From Scopulibacillus_A cellulosilyticus (lineage in GTDB: Bacteria > Bacillota > Bacilli > Bacillales > Sporolactobacillaceae), in assembly GCF_042665295.1 (NCBI RefSeq), contig NZ_JBHTCO010000004.1, forward strand, positions 496,001-560,000: a DNA stretch of 64,000 nt, written 5' to 3'. A program made the position numbers and the translations under genes. Each line of letters opens with the position of its first letter. Position 1 is the first letter of the stretch. A model generated the notes under the pieces. The model was not told the DNA's origin and searched no databases. It saw nothing but the letters and a program-made list of their open reading frames with translations. Shown one piece after another: positions 34,522-41,816 of this stretch.

Positions 34522-35207
34522 ATGTTGCAAACAAACAGGAATTATCATCGTTATTAACAAAAATTGATCGTAAGCATCTTTATGTCAAAGTGGGCATGGA
34601 GCTGTTTTATCAAGAAGGTCCTGAACTCGTTAAGGATTTAAAACATCTTGGTTATCAAATCTTTCTCGATTTAAAGCTTCATGATATTCCGACAACCGTT
34701 TATAAAGCGATGAAGGGTCTTGCCAAACTGAATGTTGATATGGTTAACGTTCATGCTGCCGGCGGTCAAAAAATGATGAAAGCGGCGCTTGCAGGGCTTG
34801 AAGAAGGAACGCCATCAGGCGCTAAGCGTCCGCTTTGTATTGCTGTCACACAATTAACAAGTACGGATCAACAAATATTAGAGAATGATATCCTTATTCA
34901 TCAGCCGTTAGATCAGGTTATACTAACCTATGGAAGAAAAACCTATGAAGCAGGTCTTGATGGTGTCGTTTGTTCGCCGTTAGAAGCCGGAAAGGTTAAG
35001 GAACACGTGTCACAGGACTTTTTAACAGTAACGCCGGGTATCCGTCTTTCTGGCGACAGTGCGGACGACCAGAAACGTGTCACAACACCAAAAAAAGCGA
35101 GAACGCTCGGCAGTGATTACATTGTCGTTGGCAGAAGTATTACAGGGGCGCCTGAACCAGGGGCAGCCTATGATCGGGTTTTAAAAGAGTGGAGGAATGA
35201 ATCATGA
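34494..35207 (+). CDS. pyrF: Orotidine-5'-phosphate decarboxylase
   Basis: Final UMP-forming step; 237-aa TIM barrel. Catalytic Lys-Asp-Lys-Asp array is in FLDLKLHDIPTT, phosphate loop in the C-terminal SDYIVVGRSITGAPEP. AAGGAAGGAG precedes the ATG. It overlaps the end of pyrD by 28 bases and pyrE by 4. Confidence 0.97.
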   Translation: MSGDVIIALDVANKQELSSLLTKIDRKHLYVKVGMELFYQEGPELVKDLKHLGYQIFLDLKLHDIPTTVYKAMKGLAKLNVDMVNVHAAGGQKMMKAALAGLEEGTPSGAKRPLCIAVTQLTSTDQQILENDILIHQPLDQVILTYGRKTYEAGLDGVVCSPLEAGKVKEHVSQDFLTVTPGIRLSGDSADDQKRVTTPKKARTLGSDYIVVGRSITGAPEPGAAYDRVLKEWRNES

Positions 35208-35863
35208 CAGAACAAATGACAATTGCTGAGAAACTCCTTGATATTAACGCAGTTATTCTAAAACCGAATGACCCTTTTACATGGTCATCCGGATTAAAAT
35301 CCCCGATTTATTGTGATAATCGATTAACGCTTGGTTATCCTGAAATAAGAAATATGGTCGCAGATTATTTTGTTAAAGTGATTAAAGAAAAGTACCCTGA
35401 GGCTGAAGTCATTGCCGGTACAGCTACAGCCGGTATCCCCCATGCGGCATGGATTAGCGACCGTATGAATTTGCCGATGGCTTATGTGCGCGGTTCTGCT
35501 AAATCACACGGAAAAAAGAAGCAAATTGAAGGACAAGTGTTGCCGGGACAAAAAGTTGTCATTATTGAAGATTTAATTTCTACCGGAGGCAGCGGTATTA
35601 AAGCAGCTGAAGCTATAAAGGAAGCCGGTGCTGAGGTTCTAGGCGTTGCAGCGATTTTTTCTTACCAGCTTCCAAAAGCAACTGAAAACTTCGAAGCACA
35701 TGGATTAGATTGGACCACATTAACTGACTTTGAACACTTGATTGAGCTTGCAATTAATAAGAAAATAGTAACAGAACAGCAGCTTGAACAATTAAAATTG
35801 TGGCACCAGAATCCTGACAGCGAGGAGTGGTATTTTGCGAAAAATGCCGGGGGAGGAATTTGA
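35204..35863 (+). CDS. pyrE: Orotate phosphoribosyltransferase
   Basis: Transfers PRPP ribose-phosphate to orotate; 219 aa. PRPP motif VVIIEDLISTGGSG and the substrate loop RGSAKSHGKKK are visible. Starts within the pyrF stop after a GTGGAGGAATG site. Last standard gene of the operon; its end overlaps the downstream methyltransferase by 29 bases. Confidence 0.97.
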   Translation: MTEQMTIAEKLLDINAVILKPNDPFTWSSGLKSPIYCDNRLTLGYPEIRNMVADYFVKVIKEKYPEAEVIAGTATAGIPHAAWISDRMNLPMAYVRGSAKSHGKKKQIEGQVLPGQKVVIIEDLISTGGSGIKAAEAIKEAGAEVLGVAAIFSYQLPKATENFEAHGLDWTTLTDFEHLIELAINKKIVTEQQLEQLKLWHQNPDSEEWYFAKNAGGGI

Positions 35864-36494
35864 CGAGCTCGTTGATTTCTTTGATAGGATGGCACAAACG
35901 AAATGGCTCAGTACCATCCATGAACAGCTCATTAATCAAACAGGATCTTGGAATGGTCTAAGTGTTTTGGATGTTGGCTGCGGTACAGGCCGGCTCTTGT
36001 TAAAAGGCGGAAAGAATGCGGAAAGACTAACTGGTATTGACTTGTCAAGCAAGATGATTGACAGGTGCCGGAAACTTGCCGGGGAAGCAGATTATCAACA
36101 TTGTGAGTTTCTTGTCGGAGATGCCTATCATTTGCCTTTTAAGGATGAGAGCTTCGACCTTGCCTTGTCAACATGTGTCATGTTTTTACTCCCAGAACCT
36201 GAAAAAGGTGTTGGTGAGATAGTACGGGTCATTAAGCCCGGCGGAAAAATGGCGATGCTTAATCCATCTGTTCACATGACAGAACAGGCAGCAAGCGGCT
36301 ACTGCAGCAAACACCAAATTAAAGACTTTGAAAAAACAGCAATGAAACAATGGTCAAAAGTAGCAACAAGACGTCACAGTTATGATGAGGGCGCATTAAA
36401 TACTTTATTAACCAGTTTAGGATTTGGATCTGTTGAACACTTGCCTGTATTAGATGGACTGGCTTTTATCACAACAGCAAAAAAAGCTAAATAA
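35835..36494 (+). CDS. Class I SAM-dependent methyltransferase (type 11 fold), co-operonic with pyr
   Basis: 219-aa Rossmann-fold methyltransferase with motif I VLDVGCGTGRLL at about residues 41-52, motif II acidic residue in LTGIDLSSKM, and the post-motif FDLALSTCVMFLLPEPEKG block typical of the Methyltransf_11 group. Substrate unknown; similarity to ubiquinone/menaquinone or small-molecule methyltransferases is only general. TTG at 35835 with GAGGAG seven bases upstream; the gene starts inside pyrE, so it is translated with the pyr operon. In B. subtilis pyrE is followed by cysH instead. Confidence 0.85.
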   Translation: MRKMPGEEFDELVDFFDRMAQTKWLSTIHEQLINQTGSWNGLSVLDVGCGTGRLLLKGGKNAERLTGIDLSSKMIDRCRKLAGEADYQHCEFLVGDAYHLPFKDESFDLALSTCVMFLLPEPEKGVGEIVRVIKPGGKMAMLNPSVHMTEQAASGYCSKHQIKDFEKTAMKQWSKVATRRHSYDEGALNTLLTSLGFGSVEHLPVLDGLAFITTAKKAK

Positions 36495-36503
36495 CTTAAA
36501 AAG

Positions 36504-36537
36504 GCCATCCGCTCCTCAAGATTGATGGGCGGATGGC
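36504..36537 (-). terminator. Terminator at the 3' end of rqcH (reverse strand)
   Basis: GCCATCCGC (36504-36512) and GCGGATGGC (36529-36537); read on the reverse strand the stem is followed by CCTTTTTAAG. The rqcH stop lies in the loop. It also faces the pyr operon transcript, where the T-tail is poorer. Confidence 0.7.
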
Positions 36538-38246
36538 TCTTTGCGCATTTTTATTACAAGCTGCTCGTCGGGTGTCACATAAACGGTTTTTTGATGATCG
36601 TATATAACAAATCCCGGCTTCGCGCCGCTTGGCTTTTTAACATGCTTGATCAGTGTATAGTCAACCGGAACGCTGCTTGACAGTTTTGATTTGCTGAAAT
36701 AGGCTGCAAGATTGGCGGCTTCCATTAATGTTTCATCCGAGAAGTCCTGACTTCTGATCACGACATGCGAGCCGGGGATATCCTTCGTATGCAGCCATGT
36801 TTCATTGCTGTTAGCTTCTTTCGTTGTTAAGAAATCATTTTGTTTATTGTTTTTGCCAACTAAAATGAGAGTGCCGTCAGTTGCGGTATACTTCTCTAAT
36901 TGCGGCTTTTGTTTTTTATTTTTCTGTTTGCCTCTGTTCTTTCTTTTAAGGTAACCGCCATCTTCCAATTCTTCACGGATTTCATCAATGTCTTTTAAAG
37001 ACGCTGATTCAATTTGCTGCAGGAGACGGTCAAAATAGTCAATTTCTTCTTTTGTTTTTTCTATTTGTTTCTCAACCATGTATTTTGCATTTTTAGCCTT
37101 ATTATATTTTTTAAAATAACTTTGGGCGTTCTCTGATGGTGTTTTATTAGGATTTAGCGGGATGATGATTTTACTTTGATTTTCATCATAATAATTAACA
37201 GCTTCCAGTTCCTTATCGCCCTGTTTAATCATATGCATATGCGCGGTTACAAGCTCGCCGTATAATTGAAAGGTTTTCGCTTCTTCCGATTCTTTTAACG
37301 TACGGTATAATTTTTTAAGCTTTGTTTGATTCTTTTTCTGTTCATTGATCATAAAATGGCTAAGGTCACCGGCACGTTGTTTAACCTGATCAGATTCCGA
37401 TTTGATTAAATAATAATCTTCAAGCATTCGGTGAACATCATCGTAAAATTTATGCTGTCCTGATTGATGAGTCATATCAATGACATGGAATTGGTCTTTG
37501 CCTTGCTTTTCGTAGACAATATTCGGCTTGTAATCTCCTTGCTTTATTTGGTTTTGAACAGCAAAAAAGGACTTTAAAATCGCATCTATTGTCGGTAAGC
37601 CGGCCCGGTGTATAATTTCTTTAGCTAACTGCGGTGAAAAACCGCTGATATTCTGAACGAGCTGGCGATCAATTTTTCCAGCATTTAAATCAAGAACTTT
37701 TAATAAATCATTTTCGCTAACTTTAAGCGGATCATATTTATTTTGCGGCGGGGGAGATACATATGCTTGTCCCGGAAGAACTGTTCTGTAACGATTCACG
37801 GACGGCGAAAGATGTTTTATACTGTCAATGATGCGCCCTGAATCTTTCTCTGTTAAAATAATATTACTGTGTTTACCCATTAATTCAATAATTAACCTTT
37901 TATAGACAGTATCACCCAGTTCATCTCGTGAACGAAAATCAATGTGAATAATCCTTTCAAATCCGTCCTGGCTGATCTGATCGATGATGCTGCCTTCCAA
38001 ATGCTTTCTTAACAGCATGCAAAACATCGATGGTTCTTTCGGATTTTCCATGGCGGCAGTGATCAGATGGCACCGCGCGAATTGGGCGTTTGCTGAGAAT
38101 AATAGCTTATAATTTTTTCTTTGGGAGCGAATATGGAACAATAAATCTGTCTTATGCGGTTGATAAATTTTTGTCACTCTGCTTCCGGTCATCATTTGTT
38201 GTAATGATTCGGTTACAGCACGGGTGACAATGCCATCGTAAGCCAT
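36516..38246 (-). CDS. rqcH: RqcH (NFACT family), ribosome quality-control factor
   Basis: 576-aa NFACT protein (YloA, also annotated fibronectin-binding FbpA). In B. subtilis RqcH recruits tRNA-Ala to stalled 50S subunits and adds C-terminal alanine tails that mark nascent chains for degradation. Visible parts: NFACT-N (MAYDGIVTRAVTESL onward), helix-hairpin-helix region, central coiled coil (about 290-420) and the NFACT-R domain (GTLILVGKNNKQND, WLHTKDIPGSHVVIR). GGAGAGAG precedes the ATG. Orientation opposite to neighbours is conserved in bacilli. Confidence 0.95.
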   Translation of the reverse strand: MAYDGIVTRAVTESLQQMMTGSRVTKIYQPHKTDLLFHIRSQRKNYKLLFSANAQFARCHLITAAMENPKEPSMFCMLLRKHLEGSIIDQISQDGFERIIHIDFRSRDELGDTVYKRLIIELMGKHSNIILTEKDSGRIIDSIKHLSPSVNRYRTVLPGQAYVSPPPQNKYDPLKVSENDLLKVLDLNAGKIDRQLVQNISGFSPQLAKEIIHRAGLPTIDAILKSFFAVQNQIKQGDYKPNIVYEKQGKDQFHVIDMTHQSGQHKFYDDVHRMLEDYYLIKSESDQVKQRAGDLSHFMINEQKKNQTKLKKLYRTLKESEEAKTFQLYGELVTAHMHMIKQGDKELEAVNYYDENQSKIIIPLNPNKTPSENAQSYFKKYNKAKNAKYMVEKQIEKTKEEIDYFDRLLQQIESASLKDIDEIREELEDGGYLKRKNRGKQKNKKQKPQLEKYTATDGTLILVGKNNKQNDFLTTKEANSNETWLHTKDIPGSHVVIRSQDFSDETLMEAANLAAYFSKSKLSSSVPVDYTLIKHVKKPSGAKPGFVIYDHQKTVYVTPDEQLVIKMRKEPSAHQS

Positions 38247-38327
38247 TGGATATCTCTCTCCTTTATTGCTTCATCGTATGTACAAAGACTGTACTGGATA
38301 GGCTTCAAGATTAATGTAGTCAAATCT

Positions 38328-38336
38328 ATTATAGCA
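38328..38336 (-). promoter_or_regulatory. Extended -10 promoter of rqcH
   Basis: Reverse-strand TGCTATAAT (extended -10), about 85 bases before the rqcH start. No convincing -35, as is tolerated with extended -10 elements. Confidence 0.5.
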
Positions 38337-38401
38337 TGGTACGCGGCTTAATACATGTGTTGCCTATTATATACAGTAAGAAGAAGGAGAGTGTCCATCA
38401 C

Positions 38402-38430
38402 TTGTTGGCAACCGTAAAGTTGTATAAAAT
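38402..38430 (+). promoter_or_regulatory. Candidate sigma-A promoter of yloC-remA-gmk-rpoZ
   Basis: TTGTTG (38402-38407), a 17-base spacer and TAAAAT (38425-38430), 20 bases before the yloC ATG. Confidence 0.5.
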
Positions 38431-38450
38431 AATATCGTGGATGTGATAAT

Positions 38451-39332
38451 ATGTTTCTGAGTATGACGGGATTTGGACGAGCATTTAACGACACCGGAAG
38501 ACACCGGATCAGCGTTGAGATTAAATCTGTTAACCATAGATACTTAGATATTTCATTAAATATTCCCAGACAGCTGCTTTATTTAGAGGATAAAATAAAA
38601 CAAATCATTAAAAAGTCTGTTAAACGGGGCAAAGTTTATTTATACTTAACGATTGACGGTGAACCCTTGTCAACGCAAAAAGTCGACATCAATTGGCCGA
38701 TTGTTGAACAATACATAACTGCCTTCCATCAATTACAAGAACATTATTCGATAAAAGATAATATTCAATTATCCCATCTTTTAGCGTGCCAGGATGTTTT
38801 TGCGGCGGATGAAACAACGATTGATTTAGATGATGTAGAGGATGATATTTTACAAACTGTTGAACAGTCAGTTGAAGGGCTGTATGCCATGCGCCGCCAA
38901 GAAGGAGAGAATATTGAACAAGATCTTTCCGAACGCCTTAAAATTCTCGATAAAAAGATTGAAGAATTAACGGCTGAGGCGCCGCATGTTAAAGAGCAAT
39001 ATAAACAGCGGCTTGAAAAGCATGTCAAAGAATTTTTAGAAGGACATGCGGAAATAGATGAACAAAAACTTTATAATGAAGTGGCTGTTTTCAGTGACAA
39101 ATCAAATATTGATGAGGAGTTAACGAGACTGGTCAGCCATATTAACCAATTTACGGCCTTTATGGCTCAGACGGAACCGATAGGACGTAAACTCGATTTT
39201 CTTATTCAAGAAATGAACCGTGAAATTAATACAATTGGCTCAAAGGGCAATGATGCGGCAATCAGCCGTTATGTTGTCGATATCAAAAGCGAAATAGAAA
39301 AAATCAGAGAACAGATACAAAATATTGAATGA
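38451..39332 (+). CDS. yloC: YloC, YicC-family endoribonuclease
   Basis: 293-aa member of the YicC/YloC family, shown to be endoribonucleases in E. coli and B. subtilis. N-terminal signature MTGFGRA followed by VEIKSVNHRYLDIS, and a C-terminal DUF1732 block (LDFLIQEMNREINTIGSK, then the final VDIKSEIEKIREQIQNIE). Start is ATG at 38451, matching the family's few residues before MTGFG; GGATGTG is the ribosome site. Leads the yloC-remA-gmk-rpoZ group. Confidence 0.93.
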   Translation: MFLSMTGFGRAFNDTGRHRISVEIKSVNHRYLDISLNIPRQLLYLEDKIKQIIKKSVKRGKVYLYLTIDGEPLSTQKVDINWPIVEQYITAFHQLQEHYSIKDNIQLSHLLACQDVFAADETTIDLDDVEDDILQTVEQSVEGLYAMRRQEGENIEQDLSERLKILDKKIEELTAEAPHVKEQYKQRLEKHVKEFLEGHAEIDEQKLYNEVAVFSDKSNIDEELTRLVSHINQFTAFMAQTEPIGRKLDFLIQEMNREINTIGSKGNDAAISRYVVDIKSEIEKIREQIQNIE

Positions 39333-39391
39333 GATTGATCGGACTTTTTGAATTTCCTAAACAGATGTAAAAGTAATTGGGGGTTAATTTT

Positions 39392-39652
39392 ATGATAAAA
39401 TTAATAAACATAGGCTTCGGCAATATTGCCTCAGCTAATCGGATTATCTCTATTGTCAGTCCGGAATCACAGCCCATCAAACGGCTAATTAAAGTTGCCC
39501 GTGACCAGAATAAACTCATTGATGCTACCTATGGCCGGAGAACACGGGCGGTCATCGTCATGGATAGTGATCACGTTATATTATCATCGGTTCAACCGGA
39601 GACGGTATCGCAAAGGCTCGTACAAAATGAGGATGATAATGAAGAAAGTTAA
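39392..39652 (+). CDS. remA: RemA, biofilm matrix activator
   Basis: 86-aa DNA-binding ring-forming regulator (YlzA, DUF370). In B. subtilis RemA activates matrix and osmoprotection operons. Conserved segments: KLINIGFGNIASANRIISI, SPESQPIKRLI, ATYGRRTRAVIVMDSDHV. ATG at 39392 follows TGGGGGTT; the longer TTG at 39377 overlaps that site. Placed before gmk as in Bacillus. Confidence 0.95.
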   Translation: MIKLINIGFGNIASANRIISIVSPESQPIKRLIKVARDQNKLIDATYGRRTRAVIVMDSDHVILSSVQPETVSQRLVQNEDDNEES

Positions 39653-39669
39653 TATGTGGAGGAACAAAA

Positions 39670-40287
39670 ATGTCTTTTAAGGAAAAAGGTTTGCTTGTTG
39701 TTTTATCAGGGCCTTCGGGTGTCGGAAAAGGTACCGTTTGCCGGGCGCTTAGAAGCCGGGGTACCGATCTGCAGTATTCAATTTCAGTGACGACACGCGC
39801 CCCCCGCGCAGGAGAACAAGAAGGCGTTCATTACTTTTTTAAGTCAAAAGAAGCATTTAAAAAAATGATTGAAGAAAAGAAACTTCTTGAATGGGCGGAA
39901 TACGTGGGCAACTATTACGGTACGCCGATAGATTATGTAAAACAAACGCTTGATCAGGGGCAGGATGTTATTCTTGAAATTGAGGTGCAAGGTGCACTGC
40001 AAGTAAAGAAAAACTTCCCTGAAGGTACTTTTATTTTTCTTGCGCCCCCGAGTCTGTCAGAATTGAAAAACCGCATTCAAGGCAGAGGAACGGAAACGCT
40101 TGATCTAATCGAAAACCGTTTGAAAGTCGCCAAAGATGAAATTGACATGATGAAATATTATGATTATGTTGTTGAAAATGATCAGGTTGAAAAAGCATGC
40201 GATCGTATTGAAGCTATTGTAACAGCAGAACATTGTAAACGAGAGCGCTTAGTTGAAAAATATAAAAAATTGTTGGAGGTTGAATAA
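39670..40287 (+). CDS. gmk: Guanylate kinase
   Basis: Phosphorylates GMP to GDP; 205 aa. P-loop GPSGVGKGT at about residues 14-22, GMP-binding TTRAPRAGEQEGVHYFF and LLEWAEYVGNYYGTP, and EIEVQGA. GTGGAGG precedes the ATG. In firmicutes it is inhibited by (p)ppGpp; residues for that cannot be judged here. Confidence 0.97.
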   Translation: MSFKEKGLLVVLSGPSGVGKGTVCRALRSRGTDLQYSISVTTRAPRAGEQEGVHYFFKSKEAFKKMIEEKKLLEWAEYVGNYYGTPIDYVKQTLDQGQDVILEIEVQGALQVKKNFPEGTFIFLAPPSLSELKNRIQGRGTETLDLIENRLKVAKDEIDMMKYYDYVVENDQVEKACDRIEAIVTAEHCKRERLVEKYKKLLEVE

Positions 40288-40289
40288 CA

Positions 40290-40487
40290 ATGATGCTTTA
40301 TCCTTCTTTGGACCGCCTTTTGGAAAAAATTGATTCTAAATATACGCTTGTCACATTATCAGCCAAGCGGGCTAGAGAGTTGCTCAATGATGACGTGCCT
40401 ATGCTTGAAAAGACAAAATCGGATAAGTATATAGGCCAGGCGTTAGAGGAAATTAATGAAGGTTTAATAACTTTAGGAAACAGATAG
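40290..40487 (+). CDS. rpoZ: RNA polymerase omega subunit
   Basis: 65-aa omega subunit that helps fold and assemble beta-prime. Family pattern LYPSLDRLLEKIDSKYTLV and the KRARELL block are clear. Starts two bases after gmk with TTGGAGGTTG upstream; a second ATG follows the first immediately. Terminated by the hairpin after it. Confidence 0.95.
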   Translation: MMLYPSLDRLLEKIDSKYTLVTLSAKRARELLNDDVPMLEKTKSDKYIGQALEEINEGLITLGNR

Positions 40488-40492
40488 AATAG

Positions 40493-40521
40493 CAACAACC
40501 TCTTGCAGGTTGTTGTTTTTT
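40493..40521 (+). terminator. Terminator after rpoZ
   Basis: CAACAACCT (40493-40501), five-base loop, AGGTTGTTG (40507-40515), then six T. Confidence 0.9.
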
Positions 40522-40604
40522 CATATGACTGCGTTTTCACAAAAACAATGCCTATTTGAACAACTAACAGAACGTCTGATTCTTCGTCATAAGGAGAGAT
40601 AACA

Positions 40605-41816
40605 TTGACGGTAAAAAACAAATGTATTTTATTATGTGTAACTGGAGGTATTGCGGCGTATAAGGCAGCTGTCTTAACAAGTATGCTGAAAAAGGCAGGT
40701 GCTGATGTGCGTGTTTTAATGACAGCATCGGCAAAACAGTTTGTCGGTCCGTCAACCTTTCAAGGATTGTCCAGGCAGCCGGTTTATGACGATTTATTTA
40801 CTGAACATAATCCGGAGCAGATTGCTCATATCGATTTGGCTGACCATGCCGATCTCGTCATCGTTGCCCCGGCAACTGCGAATATCATAGGTAAAATGGC
40901 GGGCGGCATTGCTGATGACATGGTTACAACAACGATCCTTGCAACGAAAGCGCCTGTCTTTATTGCGCCGGCGATGAATGTGAATATGTACCGGCACCCA
41001 AGTGTCACTCAAAACATTGAACGTCTAAAAAATATCGGTTATCGGATGATTGAACCCGGCGAAGGGCTCTTAGCCTGCGGATGGGTTGGACAAGGCAGAC
41101 TAGCTGAACCTGAGGATATTTTTCAAGCGATTGTGACTTATTTTGATGAGCCCAAAGGTCCTCTCAGCGGGAAAAATATCCTTGTTACAGCCGGTCCGAC
41201 ACGTGAAGTGATAGATCCGGTCCGTTACTTTACTAATCACTCATCAGGGAAAATGGGTTATGCCATAGCCAAAGTGCTTCGGGATAGAGGTGCGAATGTT
41301 ACACTTATCTCAGGTCCTACCCAATTAACGCCGCCGGATGGCATAAATGTGGTGCACATTGAATCAACACTCGAAATGTACGAAGAAGTAATGAAACGAT
41401 ATTCCGATGTTGATGCAGTTGTAAAATCTGCGGCTGTTGCAGATTATAGACCGAAATATACAAGTCAGCATAAAGTGAAAAAGAAAGATGGGCCGATGAC
41501 AATTGAAATGGTCCGTAATCCTGATATTTTAAAAGAATTAGGCGAGAAAAAGGAACGGCAAATTTTAATAGGCTTTGCCGCTGAAACGAAAGATGTAGCT
41601 GAATACGCTAAGAAAAAATTAACAAGTAAAAATTTAGATTTAATCGTTGCCAATAATGTATTGGAAGCGGGTTCCGGTTTTCAGTCTGACACAAACCGCG
41701 TGACATTCTTTTACCGAAATGGAAAGGTTGAGAGTTTCGATCTTCTTTCTAAAAATATAGTGGCTGGTCACTTGGCGGACGCTCTTATTTCCATGTTAGA
41801 AGTGAATAGTAAATGA
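40605..41816 (+). CDS. coaBC: CoaBC, bifunctional phosphopantothenoylcysteine decarboxylase/synthetase
   Basis: 403-aa coenzyme A enzyme. N-terminal FMN decarboxylase CoaC (CVTGGIAAYK, APATANIIGKMAGGIADD, PAMNVNMYRHP, EGLLACGWVGQGRL) fused to the CTP-dependent ligase CoaB (LVTAGPTREVIDPVRYFTN, SSGKMGYAIA, AAVADYRP). The start is TTG at 40605 with AAGGAGAGA eight bases upstream. Overlaps priA by four bases. Confidence 0.96.
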   Translation: MTVKNKCILLCVTGGIAAYKAAVLTSMLKKAGADVRVLMTASAKQFVGPSTFQGLSRQPVYDDLFTEHNPEQIAHIDLADHADLVIVAPATANIIGKMAGGIADDMVTTTILATKAPVFIAPAMNVNMYRHPSVTQNIERLKNIGYRMIEPGEGLLACGWVGQGRLAEPEDIFQAIVTYFDEPKGPLSGKNILVTAGPTREVIDPVRYFTNHSSGKMGYAIAKVLRDRGANVTLISGPTQLTPPDGINVVHIESTLEMYEEVMKRYSDVDAVVKSAAVADYRPKYTSQHKVKKKDGPMTIEMVRNPDILKELGEKKERQILIGFAAETKDVAEYAKKKLTSKNLDLIVANNVLEAGSGFQSDTNRVTFFYRNGKVESFDLLSKNIVAGHLADALISMLEVNSK

